The notes beneath the pieces are model-generated. The model was not told the DNA's origin. It saw nothing but the letters and a program-made list of their open reading frames with translations, and did not search any database. Both the position numbers and the translations under genes were made by a program. Below, one piece after another: positions 24,720-32,802 of a stretch of DNA of 36,151 bases (positions are counted from its first letter, which is position 1; every line of letters starts with the position of its first letter). The stretch is taken from the NCBI GenBank assembly GCA_046758905.1, contig JBHIBC010000026.1, forward strand, positions 1 to 36,151, given 5' to 3'. The stretch is from JBHIBC01 sp046758905 (GTDB taxonomy: Bacteria; Acidobacteriota; Polarisedimenticolia; Gp22-AA2).

Positions 24720-25320
24720 AGCCACGCCCGTGATAGGAGACGGACACCTCGTAGATGCGACTGCCGAGGCGAGCGACCTTGGCCGTGAACTCCGGCTCGA
24801 ATCCGAACCGGCTCGATCGGAACCGCAGCCGCCGCAGGAGCTCGGAGCGGAACGCCTTGTACCCGGTCTCCATGTCCGACAGGTTCAGGTTCGTGAACAT
24901 GTTCGAGAGCATGGTGAGGAGACGGTTTCCCACGTAGTGCCAGAAGAACAGCACCCGATGCGTCCCCCCGCCGAACCTCGACCCGAAGACGACGTCCGCT
25001 TTCCCGTCCAGGATCGGGCCCAGCAGCCGCGCGTAATCCTCCGGGTCGTATTCCAGATCCGCGTCCTGGATGAGCACGATGTCGCCCCGGACCTTCGCGA
25101 ACCCCGTCCGCAACGCGGCGCCCTTGCCGCTGTTCCGATCGTGCAGGGCCAGCAGGAGGTCCGGATCCTTCATCCCTTGCAGGATCTCACGGGTCCCGTC
25201 CGTGGACCCGTCGTCGACGACGATGATCTCCTTCTCGAACGGAGTCTCGCGCACGCGCCTCAGGATCTCGCGAATCGTCGCCGCCTCGTTGTATACCGGA
25301 ATGACGACCGAGACCCTCAT
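24640..25320 (-). CDS. GT2 dolichol-phosphate-mannose-synthase-like glycosyltransferase
   Basis: A compact 226-residue GT2 enzyme without membrane helices. It shows VSVVIPVYNEAATI, VVDDGSTDGT (36-43), SGKGAALRTGF, QDADLEYDPEDY (metal-binding DAD near 86-88) and METGYKAFR. This is the DPM1/polyprenyl-phosphate glycosyltransferase type. It probably transfers a sugar, perhaps mannose given the neighbouring GDP-mannose pyrophosphorylase, to a polyprenyl phosphate. Start ATG 25320 overlaps the epimerase stop by ATGA. Its last 80 bp carry the likely start of the pyrophosphorylase gene. Confidence 0.9.
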   Translation of the reverse strand: MRVSVVIPVYNEAATIREILRRVRETPFEKEIIVVDDGSTDGTREILQGMKDPDLLLALHDRNSGKGAALRTGFAKVRGDIVLIQDADLEYDPEDYARLLGPILDGKADVVFGSRFGGGTHRVLFFWHYVGNRLLTMLSNMFTNLNLSDMETGYKAFRSELLRRLRFRSSRFGFEPEFTAKVARLGSRIYEVSVSYHGRGYDAGKKITWKDGIAAIGSIVWYRFFD

Positions 25321-26276
25321 CCTCTGAACCAGGCCACCGTCCTGCGGAGGCCCTCTTCAACGCCCACGCGGGGCCGGTACCCGAGGAGCCGGCGCGCCCC
25401 GTCGATCGATGCCAGCGAGCGGCGGACGTCTCCCGGCCTCGGCGGCGTGTGGCGGGGACGGATGCGAACGTCGAGAATGCTCTCCAGGCAGGAGATCAGC
25501 TCGAGCAGGCAGATCTCCACGCCGCGCGCGATGTTGAACACGCCGCCGGCCGCGGCCGCGGGGGCGTCGCAGGCCCTCAGGTTGGCCTCCACCGCGTCGT
25601 CCACGAACGTAAAATCGCGAGATTGCCGACCGTCCCCGAATATCGTCGGCCGATCACCGGAGACCGCGGCCTTGACGAAGTTGGGAATCACCGCCGCGTA
25701 TTGCGAGTTCGGATCCTGGCGGGGGCCGAAGACGTTGAAGTACCGCAGCGACACGGTCTCCAGGCCGTAGAGGTCGTGGTAGATACGGCAATAGTGCTCG
25801 CCCGCCAGCTTGCTCACGGCGTACGGCGACAGCGGCGCCGGCTGCATGGATTCGAGCTTCGGGAGGCGGGGGGTGTCTCCGTAGACCGAGGAGGACGAGG
25901 CGTAGACGAATCGACGGACGCCGCTCGCGCGCGCGGCCCCGAGAAGCCGGAGCGTCCCGGTCGCGTTCACCTCATGGCTCGCCGCCGGGTCCTCGATCGA
26001 GCGCTGGACCGAAGGAAGAGCGGCCTGATGGATGACGTGAGTCACGCCCCGCAGTGCGCGGCGGAGCATTGCCGGGTCGAGGATGTCTCCCTCGAGGACG
26101 AGGGGCGGGGCTGGTGTGCCCGTTGCGCCCCGCAGAGCGGACTCGAGGTTCTCCCGTCTGCCGGTCGAGAGGTTGTCGAGAACGACGACGCGCTCGCCGC
26201 GCTTCAACAGTGCCTCGACGATGTGGGAGCCGATGAACCCCGCACCCCCCGTCACGAGGTACAGCCGGCCCCCCAT
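25317..26276 (-). CDS. NAD-dependent UDP-HexNAc 4-epimerase (WbpP-like)
   Basis: Extended SDR enzyme of 319 residues that likely interconverts UDP-GlcNAc(A) and UDP-GalNAc(A). It has GGAGFIGSH (10-18), HQAALPSVQRSIEDP, ASSSSVYGD, and the catalytic Y152-x3-K156 in SPYAVSK. The C-terminal half has RYFNVFGPRQDPNSQYAAVI, which is typical of the WbpP/Gne group. It could alternatively be a UDP-glucose 4-epimerase. The ATG at 26276 directly abuts the dehydrogenase stop. Confidence 0.86.
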   Translation of the reverse strand: MGGRLYLVTGGAGFIGSHIVEALLKRGERVVVLDNLSTGRRENLESALRGATGTPAPPLVLEGDILDPAMLRRALRGVTHVIHQAALPSVQRSIEDPAASHEVNATGTLRLLGAARASGVRRFVYASSSSVYGDTPRLPKLESMQPAPLSPYAVSKLAGEHYCRIYHDLYGLETVSLRYFNVFGPRQDPNSQYAAVIPNFVKAAVSGDRPTIFGDGRQSRDFTFVDDAVEANLRACDAPAAAAGGVFNIARGVEICLLELISCLESILDVRIRPRHTPPRPGDVRRSLASIDGARRLLGYRPRVGVEEGLRRTVAWFRG

Positions 26277-27575
26277 CTACCGACCCACGCCCGCGTAGCG
26301 GATGCCCATCTCCTCCATCTGGGCGGGGTTGCAGACGTTTCGTAGATCCACGACGGTCGGAGAGCGGAGGGCCTTCTTCATCCTGGACCAGTCGAGATTC
26401 CTGAACTGGTTCCACTCCGTGGCGATGATCAGCGCGTCGCACCCCGCAGCGGCGTCGTAGGCGTCGCGCGCGTAATGAATCTCCCGCGCGTGCGCCTTGC
26501 TCTCCTCCATGGCCGCCGGGTCGTAGGCGCGCACGGCGGCGCCCGCGCGCAGCACGATGTCGATGATGCGCACGGCCGGGGACTCGCGCGTGTCGCTGGT
26601 GTTCGGCTTGAAGGACAGCCCGAGGAACGCCAGCCTCCTTCCCTTCAGGCCTCCGACGGCACGGCGGATCTTGTCCACCATCCGCGCGACTTGGGCCTCG
26701 TTGACGGCGAGAACCGCCTCGACGATCCGCGCCGGCACCTCGGCCTCCCGCGCCATCTGCACGATGGCGCGCGTGTCCTTGGGGAAGCAGGATCCTCCGA
26801 ACCCGGGGCCGGGATGCAGGAACTTCCTGCCGATCCGCTGATCGAGCCCCATGCCGCGCGCCACGTCGTGGACGTCCGCGCCGACGGCCTCGCACAGGTT
26901 CGCGATCTCGTTGATAAACGAGATCTTGGTGGCGAGAAAGGCGTTGGACGCGTACTTGATCATCTCCGCGGCCACGACCGTGGTGATCACGAAGGGGGTC
27001 TCGATCAGGTACAGCGGGTTGTAGAGGTCTTTGAGAATGGCGATCGCCTGGGGATCCTCGGCCCCGATGACCACGCGGTTGGGGCGCATGAAGTCCTCGA
27101 TCGCCGCCCCCTCCCGGAGGAATTCCGGGTTGCTCACGACGCTGAAGGGGATCCTCCGCTCCTGCTTCTCCTCTATGAGGCGGCGGATCATCGCGCCGGT
27201 GCCCATGGGCACGGTGCTCTTGGTCACCACCACCTTGTATCCGTCCATGTGCCGCGCGATGCTCAGCGCCACCTCGCGCACGAAGCTGAGATCCGCCCCG
27301 CCGTCGCCGCCGGGCGGGGTCCCGACCGCGATGAAGATCACCAGCGATTTCTCCACCGCGGACTTCATGTCGGCCGTGAAGGCGAGCCGCCCCTCGCGCA
27401 CGTTGCGGGCCGTCATCTCCTCCAGCCCGGGCTCGTAGAACGGGATCCGTCCGCCCTGCAGGACCGCGATCTTGGAGGGATCCTTGTCGACTCCCGTGAC
27501 GCTGACCCCGAACTCGGCGAAGCACGCGGCCGTGACCAGCCCCACGTACCCCGTCCCCACGACGGCGATGTTCAT
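26277..27575 (-). CDS. ugd: UDP-glucose 6-dehydrogenase
   Basis: Oxidises UDP-glucose to UDP-glucuronate with two NAD+. The 432-residue protein has the Rossmann motif VVGTGYVGL (5-13), GTPPGGDGGADLS, TKSTVPMGTG, SNPEFLREGAAIEDF and the catalytic cysteine C263 in GFGGSCFPKDT. NPEFLREG with GSCFPKD marks the Ugd branch rather than the WecC/WbpA branch. The ATG at 27575 overlaps the epimerase stop by ATGA. Its product would feed the glucuronate 4-epimerase and the UDP-xylose synthase in this locus. Confidence 0.94.
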   Translation of the reverse strand: MNIAVVGTGYVGLVTAACFAEFGVSVTGVDKDPSKIAVLQGGRIPFYEPGLEEMTARNVREGRLAFTADMKSAVEKSLVIFIAVGTPPGGDGGADLSFVREVALSIARHMDGYKVVVTKSTVPMGTGAMIRRLIEEKQERRIPFSVVSNPEFLREGAAIEDFMRPNRVVIGAEDPQAIAILKDLYNPLYLIETPFVITTVVAAEMIKYASNAFLATKISFINEIANLCEAVGADVHDVARGMGLDQRIGRKFLHPGPGFGGSCFPKDTRAIVQMAREAEVPARIVEAVLAVNEAQVARMVDKIRRAVGGLKGRRLAFLGLSFKPNTSDTRESPAVRIIDIVLRAGAAVRAYDPAAMEESKAHAREIHYARDAYDAAAGCDALIIATEWNQFRNLDWSRMKKALRSPTVVDLRNVCNPAQMEEMGIRYAGVGR

Positions 27576-28567
27576 CGCTCGGTCCTCGTTCCGCCCCGGC
27601 GGGACGCGCCCGCGGCCGGCTCGGGATTCCGGTACCAGCTGATGAACCGCGACAGCCCCTCCTCGATCGGAACCCTCGGCGCGTATCCGAGGAGCCGCCC
27701 GGCCTTGCTGACGTCCGCCCACGTCGCCCTCACGTCCCCCGGCTGCTCGCTCTCCGGCTCGATGATCGCCGTCTTCCCCAGGCCGCGCTCGATCATGGCG
27801 ATCAGGTCGGCAAGACGCGTCGTTTTGGACCCGCCGAGGTTGATGATCTCGTACCCCTGCACGCGATCGATGGCGCTCGCGATGCCGCCGATGATGTCGC
27901 TGATGTAGGTGTAGTCGCGCTGGGTGGATCCGTCCCCGAAGCGCGGCAGCGGCAGTCCCCGGTCGATGAGCCTCGTGAACTTGTGGATCGCCATCTCGGG
28001 CCGCTGTCGCGGGCCGTAGACCGTGAAGAACCGCAGGCAGAATATGTTCAGGCGATACAGGGCGTGATAGGCGGCGCACAGGAGCTCGCCCGCCCGCTTG
28101 GTGGCCGCGTAGGGGGAGATCGGGTGGTCCGCCGCATCCTTCTCCGTGAAGGGGACCGAGGACTGGTTCCCGTAGACGGACGACGAGGAACCGAAGAGGA
28201 ACTTGCCGATCCGGTGTCTCCGGCACGCCTCGAGCAGGACCACCGTGCCGTTGACGTTGACGTCGCTGTACAGGAGCGGCTGCCGGATCGACGGACGAAC
28301 CCCGGCCCGAGCCGCGAGGTGGACCACGACGTCGATGGGATGGGAGTCGAACACGCTCTCCACCAGCCTGTCGTCGCGGATGTCCCCCTCGATGAGGTGG
28401 TAGGCGGGGCGCCCGCGGAGGTACTCGACGTTGCGCCGCTTCAGGTTCGGATCGTAGAAGTCATCGAAGCTGTCCAGGGCCACGACGTCCCGTCCGTCGG
28501 CCAGGAGCCTCTCCACCAGGTGCGATCCGATGAACCCGGCCCCTCCCGTGACGAGGATGGACGGCAT
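27572..28567 (-). CDS. UDP-glucuronate 4-epimerase
   Basis: Extended SDR epimerase giving UDP-galacturonate. It has GGAGFIGSH (8-16), LDSFDDFYDPNLKRRN (31-46, diagnostic of the glucuronate epimerase group), ARAGVRPSIRQPLLY, SSSSVYGNQ, Y153-x3-K157 in SPYAATK, and RFFTVYGPRQRPEMAIHKF. The length of 331 fits. The 20-residue C-terminal tail is basic and glycine-rich. ATG 28567 lies 6 bp downstream of the sugar dehydrogenase stop. Confidence 0.9.
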   Translation of the reverse strand: MPSILVTGGAGFIGSHLVERLLADGRDVVALDSFDDFYDPNLKRRNVEYLRGRPAYHLIEGDIRDDRLVESVFDSHPIDVVVHLAARAGVRPSIRQPLLYSDVNVNGTVVLLEACRRHRIGKFLFGSSSSVYGNQSSVPFTEKDAADHPISPYAATKRAGELLCAAYHALYRLNIFCLRFFTVYGPRQRPEMAIHKFTRLIDRGLPLPRFGDGSTQRDYTYISDIIGGIASAIDRVQGYEIINLGGSKTTRLADLIAMIERGLGKTAIIEPESEQPGDVRATWADVSKAGRLLGYAPRVPIEEGLSRFISWYRNPEPAAGASRRGGTRTER

Positions 28568-28573
28568 GGCGCG

Positions 28574-30016
28574 TCAGAGCCTCCGGATCTTCTCGCGGTT
28601 GGAGCGGACGTTCCGCGTGGCGTTGCGCGTATCCAGCACGCACGCGGCGTGCGCCACGATCGTCTCGTAGTCGTAGGAGGAGTGATCGGTCACGATCAGC
28701 ACGAGGTCGGCCTCGCGCAGGGCGCTTTCGTCGAGCGCGACCGAGCGATAGACCTGTCCACCGTCCAGCGTGATCTCGCCGACGAAGGGGTCGTGGTAGC
28801 GGATCAGGGCCCCGCGGTCGGCCAGCAGCTTGATGACGTCGAGGGCGGGGGATTCGCGCACGTCGCCGACGTCCTTCTTGTAGGCCACGCCGAGGACCAG
28901 GACCTTCGCGTCCCGCACGCTCTTGCTCCGGTCGTTGAGCGCGTCCACCACCTTGGTGACCACGTAGTGGGGCATGTTGCCGTTGATCTCGGCCGCCAGC
29001 TCGATGAACTTGGCGTAGTAATTGAGCGTCTTGAGCTTCCAGGACAGGTAATGCGGGTCGACGGGGATGCAGTGCCCTCCGAGACCGGGCCCGGGATAGA
29101 ACGGCATGAATCCGAACGGCTTGGTCGCGGCGGCCTCAATCACCTCCCAGACGTCGAGGCCAAGCCGGTCGCACATCAGGGCGACCTCGTTCACCAGGCC
29201 GATGTTCACGCTGCGGAAGGTGTTCTCGAGGAGCTTCACCATCTCCGCCGAGCGCGTGCTGGAGACGGCGATGACGCGGTCGATCGCCTGCTCGTAGAGG
29301 GCCCGGGCGACGCGCGCGCAGTCGCGGGTCACGCCGCCGACGATCTTCGGCGTGTTCCGGGTGTTGAAGCGCGGGTTTCCGGGATCCACCCGCTCGGGGG
29401 AGAACGCCAGGAAGAACTCCCGGCCGACCCTGAGCCCGCACGACTCGATCTTGGGCAGGATGACCTCCTCCGTGGTCCCCGGGTAGGTCGTGCTCTCGAG
29501 GATCAGCACGAACCCCGGATGGAGGTTGCGCGCGACCTCCTCCACCGCCGCGACGACGTAAGAGATGTCCGGGTCGCGCGTCTTCCGCAGCGGCGTCGGC
29601 ACGCAGATGATCACTGCGTCCGAGGACCGCAGGGACGAGAAGTCGGTCGTCGCCCGGAGCCGTCCCGAATCCACCGCGGTCCGCAGATCACCCGCCGGGA
29701 CGTCCTGGACGTACGATCGGCCGGCGTTGAGAGCCCCGACGCGGGACGCGTCGACGTCGATCCCGCTGACGGCGAAGCCGGCGCGGCAGAGCTCGCAGGC
29801 GAGCGGCAGGCCGACGTAGCCGAGACCGACGACGGCCACCCCCGCCTCGCGGGCCCGGAACCGGGCGATGAGATGAGCGGCCAGATCCGGCCCGAGCCTC
29901 GCCGGCGCGGCGCTCGCCCCGGCGAGCCGACCGGCGGCCCCGGCCTCCCGGTGGAGGTCCCCGGTGCGGGGCTCAGTCCTCGCCGCCCGCTTCCCCGTCG
30001 TCTTCCTCGCCTTCAT
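28574..30016 (-). CDS. Nucleotide sugar dehydrogenase, UDP-HexNAc 6-dehydrogenase type (WbpA-like)
   Basis: Makes a UDP-HexNAc uronic acid. It has VAVVGLGYVGLPLA near residues 62-75, SYVQDVP, IICVPTPLRKTRDPDISYV, LESTTYPGTTEEV, SPERVDPG and the catalytic cysteine in GLGGHCIPVDP (about 316). GGHCIPVDP and the RDPDISYV segment put it in the WbpA/WecC branch, distinct from ugd downstream. With the WbpP-like epimerase it could supply UDP-GlcNAcA or UDP-GalNAcA. Start ATG 30016 (or GTG 30028) lies inside mlaD, a 44 to 56 bp overlap. The first 40 residues are poorly conserved. Confidence 0.9.
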   Translation of the reverse strand: MKARKTTGKRAARTEPRTGDLHREAGAAGRLAGASAAPARLGPDLAAHLIARFRAREAGVAVVGLGYVGLPLACELCRAGFAVSGIDVDASRVGALNAGRSYVQDVPAGDLRTAVDSGRLRATTDFSSLRSSDAVIICVPTPLRKTRDPDISYVVAAVEEVARNLHPGFVLILESTTYPGTTEEVILPKIESCGLRVGREFFLAFSPERVDPGNPRFNTRNTPKIVGGVTRDCARVARALYEQAIDRVIAVSSTRSAEMVKLLENTFRSVNIGLVNEVALMCDRLGLDVWEVIEAAATKPFGFMPFYPGPGLGGHCIPVDPHYLSWKLKTLNYYAKFIELAAEINGNMPHYVVTKVVDALNDRSKSVRDAKVLVLGVAYKKDVGDVRESPALDVIKLLADRGALIRYHDPFVGEITLDGGQVYRSVALDESALREADLVLIVTDHSSYDYETIVAHAACVLDTRNATRNVRSNREKIRRL

Positions 30017-31136
30017 CCTGGCGGGCACGCTCCTTGGCCCCCCTCTTGCCGTAGTGCCGGATCATCGCCTTGCCGAACCGGCTCTTCTTCAACCCGCTGA
30101 TCACGTCCCGCAGCCCCTCGTAGACCTCCGGGTCGTTGATGATGGCGCCCACGGTGCCCTCCCCCGCGTCGATCTTGCGCAGGATGGACTCCGCGTGGCC
30201 GGCCGTCCGGTCGAGCGAGCCGAGCAGCCGGTCCGCGTACTCCTCATCGTTCATCAGGCGCGCGATCAGGCCCTTGCCGTTCTCCAGCCCCTCGGCCGTC
30301 CGCCGCAGGGAGGCCGCCGTCTTCCTCAGCTCCTCGACCGCCTCGGACCCCCACCCGTCGGCGGCGGTGAGCTGATGGATCATCCCCTCGTCGCTGTCGA
30401 GCTTCTCCATGACCGACCGCAGGTGGTCGAGGGTGCCGTCGATGTGCTCCAGCTGCTCCTTGGCGTACGCCTCGTCGGTCATCAGGGCGCCGACCAGCCC
30501 CTTCCCCTGCTCAATCCCCTCCAGCATCCGGCGCAGCGAGGCCAGGCTCCCCTCCATGTTGGCCACGCCCTGCCGTCCGAACTCGGGATTGTGGATCATC
30601 TCCTGGACGATGCCCCCGCCGCGGTTGACGGCCACCAGCAGGTCACGCAGCGAGGCGGTGATCTCCTTGACGTCGTCGGCGATGCTCTGCCCGGTCTGGA
30701 GGGTCTCCTCGAGGACCGAGACGCCCGGCTCGATGAACCCGTTCGGCGGCAGGGCGGGCTGGCCCGGGTCCCCGGGCGTCAGCTCGATGTACTTGTCCAG
30801 CGACAGGTACGTCAGGGACTTGAGAAACGCCTGGGTGCCGGAGCGGATCCGGCTCGCGTAGGTCCTGTCCACGCTGATCACGACCTTGATCTTGCTCTCC
30901 CGGATGTCCTCCGGGAACTCGATCTCCTCCACCGTGCCGATCTGGACGCCCACGAGGCGTACCGGCGATCCGGTGCCCAGCCCTCCCGTGTTCTCGAAGC
31001 GGGTCCAGTACCTCACCTTCGGGACCCACAGGCGGGACTCCTTGCTGATCGCCATCACGGCCACGGCGAACACGATCAGCCCCAGAGAGACTACGGCTCC
31101 GACGCTCAATTCCTTGGTCGCCCTAGACAACCGCAT
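29973..31136 (-). CDS. mlaD: MlaD-like MCE-domain lipid transport protein with C-terminal tandem repeats
   Basis: Periplasmic, membrane-anchored component that carries phospholipids between the inner and outer membranes. One TM helix (about 10-30) is followed by an MCE domain (about 41-121; VRYWTRFENTGGLGTGSPVR, VGVQIGTVEEI, TYLSLDKYIELTPG). Residues 160-347 form five helical repeats of about 38 residues sharing G-x-G-[ILV]-[VI]-x2-[LM]. The acidic tail ends GEEDDGEAGGED. E. coli MlaD (183 residues) lacks the repeats, though extended MCE proteins have related C-terminal helices. Start ATG 31136 overlaps mlaF by 14 bp. Confidence 0.9.
   Translation of the reverse strand: MRLSRATKELSVGAVVSLGLIVFAVAVMAISKESRLWVPKVRYWTRFENTGGLGTGSPVRLVGVQIGTVEEIEFPEDIRESKIKVVISVDRTYASRIRSGTQAFLKSLTYLSLDKYIELTPGDPGQPALPPNGFIEPGVSVLEETLQTGQSIADDVKEITASLRDLLVAVNRGGGIVQEMIHNPEFGRQGVANMEGSLASLRRMLEGIEQGKGLVGALMTDEAYAKEQLEHIDGTLDHLRSVMEKLDSDEGMIHQLTAADGWGSEAVEELRKTAASLRRTAEGLENGKGLIARLMNDEEYADRLLGSLDRTAGHAESILRKIDAGEGTVGAIINDPEVYEGLRDVISGLKKSRFGKAMIRHYGKRGAKERARQDEGEEDDGEAGGED
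30096..30659 (-). repeat. Five in-frame repeats of about 38 codons within mlaD
   Basis: The repeats cover residues 160-196, 197-234, 235-272, 273-310 and 311-347 of the MlaD-like protein. Each has a helix with L-R-x3-[EAR], a G-x-G-[ILV] turn, and an L/M-x-[NDT]-[DP]-E-x-[YF] end. Copies 2 and 4 are the closest pair (EQGKGLVGALMTDEAY and ENGKGLIARLMNDEEY); copy 3 is the most diverged. They are protein-level repeats, not identical DNA. Confidence 0.75.
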
Positions 31137-31881
31137 CGGTCTCGGACCTCCCGCCGCTCAGGAACCGCCGCAGGCGCGGCTCGTCGCTCCTTCGGGCCTC
31201 CTCCACGGTCCCCACGAAATGCATCCGGCCCTCGAACAGGTACCCCAGCCGGTCGCCCACGTAGAAGGCGCTCTGGATGTCGTGCGTCACCACGACGGAG
31301 GTGACCGCCAGCTGCCTCTGCAGGCTGCGGATCAGGTCGTTGATGGTGTTGGCGGTCACGGGATCCAGCCCGGTCGTCGGCTCGTCGTAGAGGATGCACT
31401 GTGGGTCCATCGAGATCGATCGCGCGAGCGCCACGCGCTTCTTCATGCCTCCCGAGAGCTCCGACGGCATCAGATCCTCGACGCCCTCGAGCTCGACGAG
31501 GCTGAGCTTCCGCTGCACGATCTCGCGCACCCTGCTCTCCGGCAGGTCGGTGTGCTCCCTGAGCCCGTAGCCGACGTTGTCGAGCACGCTCATCGAGTCG
31601 AACAGGGCCCCTCCCTGGAACAGCATGGCCACCTTCTTGCGCACCGGCACGAGATCGTCCTCGTCGTGGTTCACGATGTCCTCCCCGTCGACGATGACCC
31701 GCCCGCGATCCGGGCGGTGCAGCCCGATGACGTGGCGGATCAGCACCGACTTGCCGCTGCCGCTGCCTCCGAGGACGACAAACGTCTCGCCCCGCCGGAT
31801 GTCGAGCGTGATGCCCCTCAGGACCTCCTTGTCGCCGAAACCCTTGTGGACGTCCTCGAACCTGACGAAGGCGTCTCCCAT
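31123..31881 (-). CDS. mlaF: Mla-type ABC transporter ATP-binding protein
   Basis: The ATPase that drives phospholipid transport with the MlaE permease. The 252-residue protein has Walker A GGSGSGKS (39-46), a Q-loop MLFQGGALFDSMSV typical of MlaF, the signature ELSGGMKKRVALARS, Walker B CILYDEPTTGLDP and the switch histidine in VVVTHD. The FQGGALFDSMSV and GGMKKR motifs separate it from general ABC ATPases. It lies 10 bp downstream of mlaE and overlaps mlaD by 14 bp. Confidence 0.95.
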   Translation of the reverse strand: MGDAFVRFEDVHKGFGDKEVLRGITLDIRRGETFVVLGGSGSGKSVLIRHVIGLHRPDRGRVIVDGEDIVNHDEDDLVPVRKKVAMLFQGGALFDSMSVLDNVGYGLREHTDLPESRVREIVQRKLSLVELEGVEDLMPSELSGGMKKRVALARSISMDPQCILYDEPTTGLDPVTANTINDLIRSLQRQLAVTSVVVTHDIQSAFYVGDRLGYLFEGRMHFVGTVEEARRSDEPRLRRFLSGGRSETDAVV

Positions 31882-31891
31882 CGCGCGCCCG

Positions 31892-32647
31892 TCAGAAGGC
31901 GAGAAACAGCTTGGTCAGGAAGAAATCGCTGATCAGGACGCACAGGGAGGCCACCACCACGGTCTGGGTCGTGGAGCGGCCGACGCCGTCGGCGCCCCCT
32001 TCCGCCCTGAGCCCGTTGTGGCAGGCGATGAGCGAGATGAACAGCGCGAAGAACACCGTCTTGCCCAGACCGCTGACCACATCGTGGAGGTCCAGCGCCT
32101 GGGTCACGTGCTGAATATAGAAGGGCGCCGGCTGGTTGAGGGTGGTGACCGCCATGAGGAGCCCGCCCACGATCCCGACGCAATCGGCCAGGATCACCAG
32201 GATCGGCAGCATGATCAGGATCGCCAACACCTTGGGGACCACGAGCTTGCGGACGGGGCTGGCCGCCATCGCGCGGATCGCATCGATCTGCTCGGTCACC
32301 TTCATCGTGCCGATCTCGGCGGTGATGCCGGCGCCCACGCGACCGCCGACCATGAGGGAGGTCAGGACCGGCCCCAGCTCCCGGACGAGGGACAGGGCCA
32401 CCACGTCACCGACGAACAGCTTCGCCCCGTAAGCCGCCAGCGAGTAAGATGTCTGCAGGGCCAGCACCATCCCCGTGAACAGTGCCGTGACCGTGGCGAT
32501 CGGGAGCGAGCGTACCCCCAAGTGATGGAGCTGGTCCAGGAGGACCCCCCACTCCGGCTTCTTCCGGACCGTCTCCTTGACGGTCTCGGTGAACAGCAGG
32601 GAGATGTCCCCCAGACGGCTGACGGCGACTCCCAAGGCTCCGTTCAT
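31892..32647 (-). CDS. mlaE: Mla-type ABC transporter permease
   Basis: Inner-membrane permease of the phospholipid transporter, 251 residues with about five helices. It has GMVLALQTSYSL near the second helix, then SLVRELGPVLTSLMVGGRVG and AGITAEIGTMKVTEQIDAI, the family signature, and DLHDVVSGLGKTVFFALFIS followed by ACHNGLRAEGGADGVGRSTT near the C-terminus. It is the first gene of the mla operon, with promoter-like boxes (32713-32741) upstream of ATG 32647. Confidence 0.95.
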   Translation of the reverse strand: MNGALGVAVSRLGDISLLFTETVKETVRKKPEWGVLLDQLHHLGVRSLPIATVTALFTGMVLALQTSYSLAAYGAKLFVGDVVALSLVRELGPVLTSLMVGGRVGAGITAEIGTMKVTEQIDAIRAMAASPVRKLVVPKVLAILIMLPILVILADCVGIVGGLLMAVTTLNQPAPFYIQHVTQALDLHDVVSGLGKTVFFALFISLIACHNGLRAEGGADGVGRSTTQTVVVASLCVLISDFFLTKLFLAF

Positions 32648-32712
32648 CGGTCGACGCCCGCGCGCTCCTGAAGTGTGGAACCGGCACCGCCGAAACGCCC
32701 TAAGTCTCGGTC

Positions 32713-32741
32713 AGTCTAGCGACTAGCGGGTTGACAGTCAA
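32713..32741 (-). promoter_or_regulatory. Candidate mla operon promoter
   Basis: On the minus strand TTGACT (32736-32741) and TAGACT (32713-32718) are exactly 17 bases apart, about 66 bp upstream of the mlaE ATG. Its -35 box shares the palindrome TTGACAGTCAA (32731-32741) with the -35 of the plus-strand promoter. Confidence 0.6.
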
Positions 32742-32761
32742 GGAAAGGGGCAGGCTATACT
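32731..32761 (+). promoter_or_regulatory. Candidate promoter of the plus-strand acyltransferase
   Basis: TTGACA (32731-32736, full consensus) and TATACT (32756-32761) are 19 bases apart, longer than the usual 17 but tolerated. The ATG at 32803 lies about 41 bp downstream. The -35 overlaps that of the divergent mla promoter, so a single bound regulator or polymerase would affect both. Confidence 0.55.
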
Positions 32762-32802
32762 GCCGGGCCGAGCCACCTCCCGCTGCCGCCGGAACGCACC
32801 CG

